A DNA stretch of 64,000 nucleotides, from assembly GCF_000276665.1 (NCBI RefSeq), contig NW_004955429.1:3762184-3826183 (forward strand), written 5' to 3'. The DNA comes from Chinchilla lanigera. Lineage: Eukaryota > Chordata > Mammalia > Rodentia > Chinchillidae. How positions within the stretch are numbered: position 1 is the stretch's first letter; every line of letters starts with the position of its first letter. Both the position numbers and the translations under genes were made by a program. This document shows, piece by piece, positions 34,316-45,838 of this stretch. The notes beneath the pieces are model-generated. The model saw only the letters and a list, made by a program, of their open reading frames with translations. It had not been told where the DNA came from and ran no database searches.

Positions 34316-37300
34316 GATATTGAATAATCAGCATATCTCAGTAATATCTATCAATGTTGATGGCCTCAACTGTCCAATCAAAAGACAGAGACTGGCAGAC
34401 TGAATAAAAAAAACAGAATCCAACAATCTGTTGCATTCAAGAAACCCATCTAATTGAAAAAGATACTCATAAACTTAAAATTAAAGGATGATGTTTTGGT
34501 TACTTTTCTCTTATTGCTGAGACAAAATACCTGGCACCCAAAATTAAGAAAGGACAGGTTTATTTAGCTCTAAGTTTATGGAGGTTTCAGTCCATAATCA
34601 GTTGGCTCCAAGGCAGAGAGGCATGGCACAGGGGCAACTGTTCAAGGCAGTAGAAAATAGCAAAAGCTGTAAGAGCAAGAAGGGAGGGAGCAAGCCTCTT
34701 CTCCTCCTTTATATTGTACATTGTCTGTGTGCCCACACCTACACCATCTCCATGCCCTCCTCTTCCACAAGCTGAGGATGTTTATAAGTAAGGACCCTGG
34801 GTGCCTGCTGAATCACTTAGTTGAACTTTTTAACTTCTCAGGTTCACAAAATGAACAATATCCTAGAGTGGTAAAGGTGTGTCCTTTTTACCCCAGAATG
34901 TGCAACTGCTGAATTACTTAGTTTACCTTCTACATTCCTCAACTTGACACAATATATCGACCATAACATATGGAAAACCACATTTCATGCACCAGGAGTC
35001 CAAAAACAAGCAAGGGTGGCAATTCTTAGACATGGCAAACTTCAAGTTAAAATGGATTAAAAGAGACAAAGAAGGTCATTACATACTAGCAAAAAAAAAA
35101 AAAAAAAATCCAACAAGAAGAGATTACCCTGAGAAACATGTTTGCATCAAATACTGGAGCATCTACTTCATAAAACAAATACAGTTGAAATTAAAACATC
35201 AAATAAACATTAACCTAATCATAGTAAAGGATTTTAACACTACAGTTTCTCAGAGACAGATCTCTAAACAAAATGCTAATACAGAAATTCCACAGCTGAA
35301 CCACACCCCCGAATATATGAATCTAATAGATATATATACAGAGTATTCCATTCATCTAAAAGAGTATACATTCTTTTCAGCAACATATGGTACTTTTTCC
35401 AAAATAGACCACATACTAATTCACAAAGCCTCCTTAAGTAAATATAAAAGTACTGAACTTACCCTATTCATACTATCTGAAAGTAGAAATTAATGACAAA
35501 AGAAAATTTGGGAAGGCAAATCCCTAGAAAATTAACAACATACTTCTAAACAACCAATGAATTATAGAAAAATCTAAGAAGAAGTTTAAAAATTTCTGGA
35601 AATTAATGACAACGATTGTGAAACTCAATGAAAACTTTGGGACACTTTGAAAGCAATTCTAAGAGAATAGTTCGTTGCAATTATGCTCACATTAAGAAAA
35701 TAGAGCAAGCTCAAACAAATAATCTAATAAAAAATCTTAAGATATTTGAGAAAAAAGAAATAAACCAGCCCCAAAATGAAGTTAAGGACAGAAATTTTAA
35801 AGATAAAAGTAAAAATTAATGAAATTGAGAATGAAAAACTATAAAACAAATCAACAAAGTGAAGAACTGGTTCTTTGAAAGAATAAATAAGCCCTTAGCT
35901 AGAGGAAGTAACAAAAGATACACATAAATACAATTAGAAATGAGAAAGGTGAAATCACAACAGATACTATCGAAATCCTGATAACGACTTTGAAAACTTG
36001 TATTCCAACAAATTAGCAAATTTTGTAGAAATAGGCAGATTCCTAGACACATAAAAACTATGAAAATTAACCCAAGAATATTTAATAATCCAATTATAAT
36101 CAATAAAGTTGACCCAGTAATAAAGAATCTACCAACTAAAAAAAAAGCCCAGGGACCTGATGGAGTCATAGCTCAATTCTATAAAATCTTTAAGGATATT
36201 ATATCACCAATATTTTTAAAGAAATTGAAAGGAATGCAGTACTCTCAAATTTATTTATAGAAGCAAGTTTCACCCTGATCACCAAACCAGATAAAGACCA
36301 ACAAAAAGGGAACTATATGCCAATCTTTTAATAAATAAAGATACAAAAATCCTCAACAAGATATTAGCAAATAGAATGCAGCATATTATAAAAAAACTGA
36401 TACACCATGATCAAGTAGGTTTCACCCCAGAGATGCAAGATGGTTCACATAATTCAGTCTATAAATGTAATACATCCCACAAACAGGAGCAAGTTCAAAA
36501 ATCACATGATCATATCTATAGATGCAAAAAACACTTCTGAAAAAATACAACAGCCCTTCATGATAAAAAGTCTGAAGTAAACAGGTACAAAAGGGCTATA
36601 CCTGAAAATGATGAAAGCTACATATGATAACCCAATTGCCAGAATCATATTAAATGGGGAAAAACTAAAAGCATTTTCCCTTAAATCAGTAATAAGACAA
36701 GGATGTCCACTATCACCTCTCCTAGTCAACACAGTGCTTGAAATATTAGCCCAAGCAATTAGGCAAGAGAAAGATATAAAAGTGATACATATAGGAAAGG
36801 GAGGCTTAAAATTATTATTGTTTGCAAATGACATGATACCGTACATGGAAGACCCAAAGAATTCCACCAAGAAACACTTAGAATTAATAACCAGTTTCAG
36901 CAAAGGAGCAGGATACAAGCTTAACACACAAAAATCATTCTCATTTGTGTATATCAACAATAAATGGGATAAGAAGGAAATTATGAAAAAATACCATTCA
37001 TAGTTTCTTTAAAAAAATACTTAGAATCAACTTAACCAAGGAAGTGAAAGACCTCTATAAATAAAACTACAGTGCTCTGAAGAAGGAAATTGAAGAGGAC
37101 ATCAGAAAATGGAAAGATATCCCTTGCTCCTGAATAGGCAGAACCAGTATTTTCAAAATAGCCATACCTCCAAAACTGTTATACAGATTTAATGCAGTCT
37201 CAATCAAAATACCAACAGCATACTTTATAGATCCAGAGAAAACAATCCTAAAATTCATATGGAACCAAGAAACCCCAAATAGCAAAAGTACATTTAAGCA

Positions 37301-38420
37301 ATAAGTACAAGGCAGGTGGCATAGCAATACCAGACTTCAAGCTATATTACAAAGCAATAGTGATAAAAATGGCATAATGCTGGAACAAAAACAGACATGT
37401 GGATCAGTGGAACAGACTGAGGATACAGAAACTTTCCCAGACATCTTCACATATTTGATCTTTGACAAAGGGTCTAAAAGCATATTTTGGAGGAAAGATA
37501 GGCTATTCAACAAGTAGTGCTGGGAAAACTGGTTATGTTTGCAGAAGAATGAAACAGGACCCTTATCATTCACCAAGTACTAAATTAAAACCCAAATGGA
37601 TCTAAAGCCTAAGCATTAAAACATAAATATTAAATCTCCTGGAAGACAAAATAGGTAAAACATTTGGAGACATAGGAGTAGGAAAGGATTTTCTGAACAG
37701 AATCTCAGTCGCACAGGAAAAAGCAGCAAGAATCGACTAATGGTATTTTATCAGACTAAAAAACTAATATATAGCAAAAGATCCCATTAGTAAAGAGACA
37801 ACTTACATAATGGGACAAAATATTTGCCAGCTATTCCTCAGATGGACAACTAGTATCTTGAATATATAAAGATCTCAAAAATGTTAAACCTTCTAAAATT
37901 AAAGACTCAGTTAAGCAATGGACTCAAGAAATTAACAGACACTTCCCAGAGGAAGAAATACAAATGGCCAGCAAACACATGAAAAAATGTTCAACATCTC
38001 TGGCTGTTAGAGAAATGTAAATTAAAACAACACTAAGAAACCATCTTACTCTAGAGTGAATGGCAATCATTAAGAAATCAAACAATAACAAATGCTGGTG
38101 TGGTTGTGCTGAAAAAGGAACTCTCCTACATTGTTGGTAGGAAGGCAAACTAAATCAACCATTATGGAAATCAGTAGGGAGATTTCTCAAAGAACTGAAA
38201 TTGGCAATTCCATATGACCCAGCTATCCCCTGCTAGATAGTTTTCCCAAAGAGTTTAAGTCCTCATACTAAAGCGATACCTACATACCAATGTGTACAGC
38301 AGCACAATTTGTAATAGTAAATCCTGGAAGTGTCCTGTATACCCATCAACATATGACTGAATAAGCAAAATGTATCTATGGATCAGAGAATACTACTTGG
38401 GTACGAAGAATGTCAAATTT
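34316..38420 (+). pseudogene. L1 ORF2 remnant (endonuclease and reverse transcriptase), plus strand
   Basis: ORF2 provides the nicking endonuclease and reverse transcriptase of L1. The N-terminal endonuclease start (ATCAATGTTGATGGCCTCAA, ATTCAAGAAACCCATCTAAT) lies before the inserted LTR, and IKRDKEGHYIL lies just after it. The remnant at 34987-35493 has FSATYGTFSKIDHILIHK, the endonuclease DHILI-type motif. RT pieces include KKAQGPDGVIAQFYK (36060-36260), then VIRQGCPLSPLL and a catalytic box reading FAND in place of FADD (36821-36832), then QKSFSFVYINN (36608-37003). Many stops are present, and the Asp-to-Asn change removes one metal-binding carboxylate. Confidence 0.88.
34490..34972 (-). 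mobile_element. MaLR-type solo LTR inserted in the L1 endonuclease region
   Basis: GTTACTTTTCTCTTATTGCTGAGACAAAATACCTGGCACC, GGACAGGTTTATTTAGC, GAGGTTTCAGTCCATAATCAG and the right end ATCGACCATAACA are the reverse strand of the same LTR family found at 43731-44221. L1 reading resumes directly after it. Being antisense to its host L1 it is sense to GPR158. Confidence 0.82.
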
Positions 38421-38895
38421 GAGGCATTTGTAGGAAAATAGATATACCTAGAAAATATAATGTTGAGGGAAATAAATCAGACACACAAGTTTTAATACCA
38501 TATAGTAGCCCTCATCGGAATGAGACAAAGTACAAATAAAAAAATGAAAAAAGACAGATAAAAAGGAGCAAGGGGACAGATTTGCACAATAGGGAAATGG
38601 TCCAAGGGAACAAGGAGAGAGGGAAGGGGGAAGGTAAGGGGAAATGAGAAGAATAAATATATGTACAGGAATCTAATAACCCTAACAAATGTAAACAGTA
38701 CAAGTCATAACATGTGCTAAGACCTATAGTATCAACAGGTATGAAAAAGGTGATTGGGGAATCAGAAGGGAAGGGGTGGGGGAGAGAAAAGAAAGGGGAC
38801 TAAAAAAAAAACAAGCTCTAATCTGTAGATATAACCACTCTCCAAGATGATTGTAAACTGTGTAAATTACAAATATGTACTAATAAAGCAAAATA
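38421..38895 (+). repeat. L1 3' UTR
   Basis: Purine-rich blocks (GAGAGAGGGAAGGGGGAAGG, GGGAAGGGGTGGGGGAGAG) are followed by ATGTACTAATAAAGC and an A-rich end. The same purine-rich, TACTAAT-ending layout is seen in the fragments near 45.7 kb (+) and 54.9 kb (-). Confidence 0.75.
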
Positions 38896-38929
38896 AACAA
38901 GAAAAAAGAATACTGTATATTTACATGGA

Positions 38930-40065
38930 TAACCTTTGCTTTCTTATTATTTTTATCTCCAATCCACCTCTGCACTCATTGCAATCAGACTTCTGTTTCT
39001 ATCACTGCTTGAAAATAGCTCATAGAAAGATTTTCAATAACTCTATAATGAGCAAAACCAAAGAGACAGATTTCCATCTGAAATTTACTACAAATGGTGA
39101 AGGGTGTGGTATAATTTTTTCATATGAATAAACAATTGTTCTAGCACTATTAAATGCATTCAAAATCCCACTAGGATTTTATATTGTTTGACAAACTTTC
39201 TCCAAGTGTTATAGGGAAAAAACTAAAAATATACAGGAAATTTTTGAAGATGAAGCTACTAAACACTAGTCCCAGTAAAACCATAATAGTGGTGGCATGA
39301 ATATAACAGTAAACTATTTTAGGCCTCATTATTCTTGATTGCTTTGCATCATCTACCAGTGTCAGTTCCCTGTTTTGAATCCCTCTCTCCTTCCATGTCT
39401 CTGTAAAACTCCTCTATTCATGTTGGCTTATACCTTTCATTCCTCCATCCCATTTGCCTCTTTCATTTCTTCTGTCTATTCCAAAGATAGCTTCAGGCAT
39501 CTTCTTAAGCTAAACAGCCCTCTGGGAGAGCTCACAATTTTTCATGCTTTTGATCACCACTGTTTAATCAACATACTATTTCTCTGCCTGCCCAAATTGG
39601 ACTTTCAGAAGATGTGGGCATATGCGCTTTCTTTATTCCTTCAGTCTTTATATAAAATTGCACTACTGAGGTGGTCAATAACTTCTATGCTGCCAAATCA
39701 CTCAATCTTTTCTTCTCCCATTTTATTTGGTCACTCAGTCATATTCCTCTCACCCCCCACAGCTGGCTTCTCTCTCCTTTCAGACACTTTCCGCTCTGTC
39801 ATTCTGTAATACAACAACAGTCTGGTTCTTTCTACTTCTTTTTGATTATTCTTCAAATATTCAAAAGGTTTTTATTCTATTTTACTTTAAAATATGAAAT
39901 AACCCAGCTCCAGGAAATATCTTATTTTTCTTTTCTCTCTATTCTCTATGTGGATGGTCTCATTCATTCTTACAATTAAAATTCTCATGACTCCTAATTT
40001 ATACCTCTATGCCCATCTCCTCCTCTTAGCTTCCAACTCATGCATCTAACTACCCACTTGACATT
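38930..40065 (+). mobile_element. L2 LINE, left part of a split copy
   Basis: The stretch follows L2 ORF2: CTGCACTCATTGCAATCAGACTTC, GATCACCACTGTTTAATCAAC, CCCACAGCTGGCTTCTCTC, TTTATACCTCTATGCCCATC and CATCTAACTACCCACTTGACATT. These match the known L2 order (caatctggcttc, gaccactcc, tacctctatgctgatg, caactgcctactcgacatct). The large open frame at 39339-39809 is an L2 by-product. It is interrupted at 40065 by a MaLR element. Confidence 0.7.
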
Positions 40066-40457
40066 TGTTAGGGCTCGTATTAAACTATGCCCCCAAATTC
40101 TTGTATGTTTGGCAGGGAATTTATCACAAGTTAGGATTAGCATTATGCTCATCAGTGGATTCACCCATTGATGAATTCAGGGGCTGAACTGCTGTGGGAG
40201 GTGGGACATGGTTGGAGGTGGGTCACCAGGAATATGACCTGAAAGGATGCACTCTTGTCCCCAGCTCCTCCTTTCTCACTGCAGTGATTTGAACAACTTT
40301 CTTCTGCCAGAACCTTGTACCACACCTCTCTGCCATTCTGTTTCTACCTTGGCATCAGCCAAACATGGACTGAAATCAGGAGCGAAAATAACCCTCCCTT
40401 CCTTTAAGCTGCATGTGCCAGGTATTTTGTCCCAGTGATGGGAAAGTAATGAATACA
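40066..40457 (+). repeat. 5' LTR of the MaLR element
   Basis: About 392 bp, starting TGTTAGGGCTC and ending GAATACA. It contains the conserved MaLR block CATGGACTGAAATC and a CCTCCCTTCCTTTAAGCTGC stretch. Confidence 0.85.
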
Positions 40458-41367
40458 AAAAATCTTAACAAGAAGTGGGGTTGTTTCTGTGATAATACCT
40501 GACCATGGAGGTCAGTGGCCTTTGGAACTGGCTTGTGGGAGGAGTTTGGAAAGATTTGGAGATGTAGGCCAGAGAAGCACTAGAATGGTCTGAGCAGTGC
40601 TTGATTTGCCATACGGGTCAAAGTTCAGATGAACAGATGCGGACAGGAATATAGGCAATAAAACCAAGTCAGGAGGCTTCAATTCGCAGTTGTACCACAG
40701 CCAGCTGTGTTATGCTCTGGCAAACAATTTACCTGTATTTTGCCCATATCCTGAGACTTTGGGGGAGACTGAGATTTAAAGGCGGTGAACTAATGAATCT
40801 TGCAGAGGAAATTTCAAGGCAGCTAAACACTCAGGCTGTGGCACAAGTACTGCTGGCTACTTTTAGCCAGATCTACAGTGAGAAACAGAAGCAAGACACA
40901 GAGCCAAAACTTATAAAGTTTCCAGTGTGGCAAAGAAATCCACAGGCAGTATGTAGAGGTGGCCCAAGAAAGAGCCTAACAAGAAAAGCCATAGCTTTGG
41001 GGCTGCTCAGGCCCTTTGGACTTCACATCTCACCAAAACCTGATCTGTGTGCTGGACATGCAGCTACAGAATTTAATGTTTGCCCACTGTATTTTGGTCT
41101 TGTTTTGGTCCCATTCTCTTCTATCCTGTTCCTGCCCTTTGGAATGGAGATGTTTACCCAGTGCTATTGTATGTTGAAAGTGTTTTTTAATTTTTTATTA
41201 TCTTTACAAGGGCTCACAGCTGAGTGTGCCTAGAATCTGAGAGGAGACTTTTGACTTAGACTTTACAGCAATGCTGGTACTTTTAAGACTTTGGTGTCGC
41301 ATACAGATAGATGAAATACATTTTGCATAATAAGATAAACACCAGCTTTTTGGGGCCTGGGGTAGAA

Positions 41368-41775
41368 TGCTATGGTTTAGATCTAAAATATTCCCCCAAA
41401 TTCTCATATATTTGGAAGATGACTGTATTGTGGGTTTGGGTCAGTGCTATAAACATCAGTGGATTCGTGCACTGAGAATTTCAGGGGCTGAATGTGCTTT
41501 TAGGAGGTAGGGCCTGCTCAGACATGAGTCACTGGGGGTGTGACCTGGAAGACTGTATTCCTGCCCCCAGCTCCTACTTTCTCTCTGCATCGTGGCTGCC
41601 ACGTTTTTAAATGGCTTCCTTCTGCAGGGCTCTTCCTGCCATGACTTTCTGTTACCCTCTTTCTGCCTTGGAGCCAGGACTGAACCATGGACTGAAACCA
41701 TGAATCAGAATGAACCTCCCCTCCTTTAAGTTGCAGGTGTCCTGATGTAGCAGTGATGGGACAGGGACAAGGACA
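41368..41775 (+). repeat. 3' LTR of the MaLR element
   Basis: About 408 bp, starting TGCTATGGTTTAGATC and ending CAAGGACA. It is clearly diverged from the 5' LTR, so insertion is old. Confidence 0.85.
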
Positions 41776-42980
41776 ACATTCCACTTGATTTCTCATAGGT
41801 GAGTTAACCATTATGGGTTTCATAAAACGCAGAATACTCAGGTAAGTTTGAATTTCAGATAAGCAACACAGAATGTTTGAGTGTATCCCATGTAATAGTT
41901 GGCACATATACACAATAAAACATTATTCCCTGTTTATCTCACATTCCAATTTGACTGGGAATCCTGCATTTTTGTCAATCCCAGTTCAATTTAATGCATC
42001 TAAGGAGGAATTTCTGGTTCTGTCTTCCTTCATGTTTCAGATCTGTCTCATTGCAGTGCTTTCTTCTTCCTAACTTCAGTAGGCAGTGACACTATTCATC
42101 CAGTTGCCCAAGCTACAAAACTGATGGAATCAAACTTGATTTTCCCCTCATCTCCTACATCAAATTAATTAGCAAATCCTGTCAGTTCTGTTTCCAAATT
42201 TATCTCAAATTCTGCCTCTCTTTTCTATCCACACGGCCACCGCTGCCTCTCACCTAGACCAGCCTGATGGACTTATTACTTCCCCTCACTGCTGTACTTA
42301 TGCCTTGCTAATTTTCTTCACAGAGCAGCTAGAGATATTGCTTGAACAATCAATAAAAAGTGCCAGCAATAAATAGGATCCAAATAAATGGAACGTTCTC
42401 ATCTCCTGTTTCAAATCTTTCAGTGGCTTTGAATTGCACCTCAAATAAAATAAAACTGCTTAGCATGGCCTTAGACTACTGAATAACTGGCTTATAAGTA
42501 CCTCTCCAAACTCAGTACTCCCCACTAGTTCTCTCTGTCTTTGGGCCAAGTTGGCCCACTTCATTCCGAGAACACTCCAAACCTCTTCACACTTCAGCGC
42601 CTGCATCATAGAGGTGGTGTTCTTTTCCTGGAATCCTTGTCTCCCACATATTTTTCTCTCTCCTCCTCCTAGTTATCCTTGAGGTCTCAGATTAAATGTG
42701 ACTTCATTTGGAAACAACCCTATTTAAACTGTTTCCTGCTTACCCCCAACTCTATCATTCTCTTCAAACCTACTATCCTCTCTCATTTTGCTTTTTTACT
42801 TTCAGTTATAGCACTGAGCAACTTAGTACTGGTTATACACACACTCACTCACTTACCTTTACTCCACAAGGTTATGAGCTCTATTCACAGGATCACAAAA
42901 TATACCTGCTTTATTCGCACCTCAAAATAATGCCTGGGAATTTAGTCTACCCTCAAAAAATAGGGAGTAAATTATTTACA
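41776..42980 (+). mobile_element. L2 LINE, right part of the split copy (to about its 3' end)
   Basis: Immediately after the duplicated ACATT the L2 phrase CCACTTGATTTCTCATAGG resumes. Further on are CATCCAGTTGCCCAAGC, GATTTTCCCCTCATCTCC, AATTAGCAAATCCTGTCAG, TCTCACCTAGACC, CTTTCAGTGGCTTTGAATTGCACC and GAGGTCTCAGATTAAATGTGACTTC, all in L2 order. A foreign palindromic segment (41844-41954) interrupts it. Confidence 0.8.
41844..41954. repeat. Imperfect palindromic MITE-like insert in L2
   Basis: AAGTTTGAATTTCAGATAAGC on the left pairs imperfectly with the right-end segment TGTTTATCTCACATTCCAAT and its continuation, over arms of about 32 nt. It resembles the hairpin-type DNA repeat of mammals that contains 'tttgaatttcagataaacaac'. 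I cannot name it firmly. Confidence 0.55.
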
Positions 42981-43329
42981 AACCTGTTTTAATAATAGAC
43001 CCATTCATCTAACATGTTTAACCAGCACAATTTATCTCAACTGGCTACATGATAAAACCCAAACTGTTGTGGCAGGTTTTTCATTATCCACATACTAAAA
43101 TATTTAAATTTCCCTGAACAAGTGTGCCCGCTAATATATAGATGATAGATAGATAGATACATAGAAAAAGATATACATCAGGCTATACTTTCCCTCTTCC
43201 TTCCTAACAGTCTGACTAGTGAAATTAATTTTTTCAAAGCTCTTCACTTCCTTGAAGTCTTTTCTCAGATCACCTAAGGTAGACTTAACTATTCTTATTG
43301 TTATCCTATTGTCATATTCTGAATATATC
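42981..43329. other. AT-rich intron sequence with a short GATA run
   Basis: A small (GATA)n lies at about 43140-43160. Nothing else is nameable. Confidence 0.4.
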
Positions 43330-43487
43330 ATAAAGGATAGCATTTATCAAGCACTTTGCAATTGGGCATTACTTACAATAAGTCTGTAAACATTTCACAT
43401 GCTTCAGTATTCATTATAACCCTAGTAAGTTATATTTGTTGTTATCTGAATTTTACAAAGGAAGAAACCAAGATACAAAGATGTTAG
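43330..43487 (+). repeat. MIR SINE (interrupted)
   Basis: TTTATCAAGCACTTTGCAATTGGGC, TATAACCCTAGTAAGTTATAT and AAAGGAAGAAACCAAGATAC follow MIR. The expected next phrase, GTTGGTAACTTACCAAAGG, appears only after the SINE, at about 43695-43713. Confidence 0.7.
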
Positions 43488-43690
43488 GTTGAGCATGATA
43501 TCACAGACATGTAATACAAGCACTCTGGGAGGCTGAAGCAGGCGCTCAGTCTCAAAAATTTGAGACCTTGTTTCAATCAATCATCAATCATGGCTGGGGA
43601 TGTAGGTCACTGTGAAAGCCCTGGGTTCACTCCCAAGTATCACCCCACACACACAACACAAACAAACACACATGCACACACACACCCCTC
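43488..43690 (+). repeat. Composite B1 + tRNA SINE inserted in MIR
   Basis: A B1-type half (AGCATGATATCACAGACATG, CACTCTGGGAGGCTGAAGCAGG) runs into a tRNA-type half (GGCTGGGGATGTAGGTCACTG, GGGTTCACTCCCAAGTATC). A (CA)n-rich tail follows. Dimeric SINEs of this kind are known from non-muroid rodents. Confidence 0.75.
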
Positions 43691-43730
43691 ATAGGTTGGT
43701 AACTTACCAAAGGTTTAAGACCTTGTCTTG

Positions 43731-44221
43731 TTTACTTTTCTGTTGTTGCTGGGACAAAATACCTGACACCCAGAATTAAGGAAGGAAAGGTTTATTTAGC
43801 TTACAGTTCATGGAGGTTTCAGTCCATACTTGGCTGGCTCCACGGCAGAGTGGCACGTGGCAGAGGGTAACAGTTCATGGCAGCAGAACAGCAAAGCAAC
43901 AAGAGCAAAAGGGAGGAGTGGCAGGGTGAGAAAGCCTCTTTCTCTCCCTTATATTATAAGCAGGCTACTCCCATGCAGGGGGCATGTAGCACTCACATAA
44001 TTTCCATGCCCTCTTGTACAGGTTCAGGATGAATACAAAGTAAGCACCCTGGCTCCCTGCTGAATCACATAGTTAACCTTCTAAACTTCTCACGCTGACA
44101 CAATGAATAACATCTTAGAGCAGGAAGGGCATATCCTTTTCACCCCTGGATGTAGAACTGCTGAGTCACTTAGCAAAACCTCTAGACTCCCCAAGTTGAC
44201 ACAATGTATCAACCATAACAG
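43731..44221 (-). mobile_element. MaLR-type solo LTR, antisense
   Basis: TTACTTTTCTGTTGTTGCTGGGACAAAATACCTGACACC, GGAAAGGTTTATTTAGCTTACAG, TGGAGGTTTCAGTCCATAC and the terminal ATCAACCATAACA mirror the LTR inside the L1 at 34490-34972 over its length. It is less degraded than that copy. Confidence 0.82.
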
Positions 44222-45127
44222 ACCTATTATGTGAGAGGCAAGAAAAGAGGTCTAGAAGGATAAACAGCAGAGTATGTGACCTGAATCACTTTTTTTCTAC
44301 TACTTCAAAAAGTACTCAACACATTGCATTACACTGAAAAAATTTTTCCCTGTTACATTATGAGCTTCTCATGAGCAAGCCAGTATCAAAATTATCTTTG
44401 TAAATCTACCTAAATATTTATGAGAAAATTGTTAATTAAGGTATTAGTTTATACTTATGTGGAGCCCTTTGCTTATGTAATATTTGACAGGCTTTAAAAA
44501 TGAAGATCTCAGGAATTTAGTAAAAACTGCCAATGATTTATCTCTCGCAATATTTTTTTCAAAAGGCAAGCAATTCAGTATACTAGTGTATTAATTTTCA
44601 TAAAACTATTTTTAGCATACTTAATAAATAACTGGCTTTATGAATAAACATTAGTAAATACAAGTGCCTCGAGAGAATTTACTAAGGGAACTTAGGTAAT
44701 CATTACATATTTTATAACTCTTAAGGCACATACAAGTGTTATAATCACTTTAGCTGCTCTTCATAATTCATAGTTAGTATTACTACCACCAGATGGAGTA
44801 GGAGGTTATTTAAATGGTATTTCTTCAGGAGCACAGAGAAAAAGATTCCTTCGAGTAAACTATTCTCTCTACTCTTCTCCCCGTCATACTTACCCTTACC
44901 ACCTCCCTGACATTCATATTAACTTACATACATAAATGCATCCTGAAGCTTCACTTCTGCTTCTTGTATTAAGACCTTAAATGATGTTACTAAACGCAAC
45001 AGCGTGGAGGAAAACGAATAAGTACAACCAAGAAATGTACAAAGCCATTAAACTGCTGTCATAGAGAAATTTCACTTATTCGTTTTATTAGTAGGCATCA
45101 AGCAAGAGTGAAGAATGAGACAGGTGA
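44222..45127. other. AT-rich unique intron sequence
   Basis: No nameable feature is seen. Confidence 0.4.
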
Positions 45128-45312
45128 AAGTTTTTATTTTTTTCAGTACAGGCAACTGAATCCTGGGCCTTGAGCCTTCTAAACAACTGCTCTACAATGG
45201 AGTCAGGCTCTCACTAGATTGTGGACAATGGCTTGGAACTTGTGATCTTCCCGGCTCAGCTTCCTGAAAACGTGGGATTATGGTTGTGCTGAACCACACC
45301 TGAGTAGCACAT
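45128..45312 (-). repeat. Composite tRNA + B1 SINE, antisense
   Basis: CAGTACAGGCAACTGAATCCTGGGCC, AACAACTGCTCTACAATG (reverse of the tRNA-like half) is followed by GGAACTTGTGATCTTCCCGGC and GTGGGATTATGGTTGTGC (reverse of B1). Confidence 0.75.
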
Positions 45313-45344
45313 TTTCACTTTGGTGAGGCTGGATGGAATCAAGG

Positions 45345-45560
45345 AAAAATAATTCCTGCATTACAGTTTGTTTTTTCCCTGTTCCTGTTTCCTATTATCT
45401 GTCTTTTATTTCATACTTTATATAAAAATATACTGAGTTTTACATATAAAAGAAACCATGTGACATTTAAGCTTATGTGTCTGATTTACTTCACTGAACA
45501 TTATGGTCTCAAGTTCCATCCACTTTCCTACAGTTGACTCAAATTTATCCTATTGCAGAG
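45345..45560 (-). mobile_element. L1 3'-end fragment, inverted half
   Basis: GTCTGATTTACTTCACTGAACATTATGGTCTC and AGTTCCATCCACTTTCCTACAG are the reverse of the L1 ORF2 end / 3' UTR start. The part nearer 45360 (CAGTTTGTTTTTTCCCTG, TATCTGTCTTTTATTTC) is the reverse of the following 3' UTR. Confidence 0.7.
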
Positions 45561-45654
45561 TAGGATAACCGTGAAATGTATCTAAAAGTGTACCTTGACT
45601 TAGTGCATTTGTCTTACATGTTTTCTATGTTCTTTGGCCTATTTTTCTGGAGAT

Positions 45655-45838
45655 TACATACATACATAATAAGTAAGACAAATAAATGAATCTGATGCTG
45701 GAAAAATAAAAGGGGATGAGAGAGGGGGAAAAGATAGGAATCGAACTATGTTATATACATGTACCAATCCCCTACAATGAGCATTATCATTATGTACTGA
45801 AAACATGTACTAATAACTTTTAAAAAAGAAAAAGAATA
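45655..45838 (+). mobile_element. L1 3' UTR end, direct half
   Basis: AAAGGGGATGAGAGAGGGGGAAAAG, ATGTACCAATCCCCTACAATG and ACATGTACTAATAAC with an A-rich end match the final part of the L1 3' UTR in plus orientation, downstream of the portion seen inverted at 45345-45560. Confidence 0.65.

Larger units (their letters stand above)
30450..38895 (+). mobile_element. Long degraded L1 LINE, sense strand +
   Basis: The order along the plus strand is that of a full-length older L1. A candidate long 5' UTR (about 30450-33100) is GC-richer at first and then T-rich. It is followed by ORF1 remnants (to about 33960), ORF2 remnants (34320-38420) and a purine-rich 3' UTR ending with ATGTACTAATAAAGCAAAATAAA near 38890. 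All frames are broken. It is interrupted by a B1 (34127-34260), a GGACAA repeat and a MaLR LTR (34490-34972). Being on the plus strand, it is antisense to GPR158. The left boundary is approximate, because I cannot align the 5' UTR. Confidence 0.8.
40066..41775 (+). mobile_element. Complete MaLR-type element (LTR-internal-LTR) with 5-bp target-site duplication
   Basis: The left LTR (40066-40457) and right LTR (41368-41775) both start TG and end CA. They share CCCCCAAATTCT, ATCAGTGGATTC, AGGGGCTGAA, GACCTG.AAG and CATGGACTGAAA-type blocks. The target-site duplication ACATT occurs at 40061-40065 and 41776-41780, as expected for ERVL-MaLR integration. The 0.9-kb internal region (40458-41367) resembles MaLR internal sequence, which normally lacks pol and is mobilised in trans by ERVL. 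An open frame of 173 codons (40712-41233) in it has no retroviral domain. It sits inside L2, so it is younger than L2. Confidence 0.85.

Noticed and set aside
36608..37003. Intact reverse transcriptase gene
   Set aside because: It is a fragment of L1 ORF2 with stops on both sides and a mutated catalytic box.
39339..39809. 156-residue plus-strand hydrophobic protein
   Set aside because: The DNA matches L2 LINE order. The frame is a by-product of T/C-rich L2 sequence.
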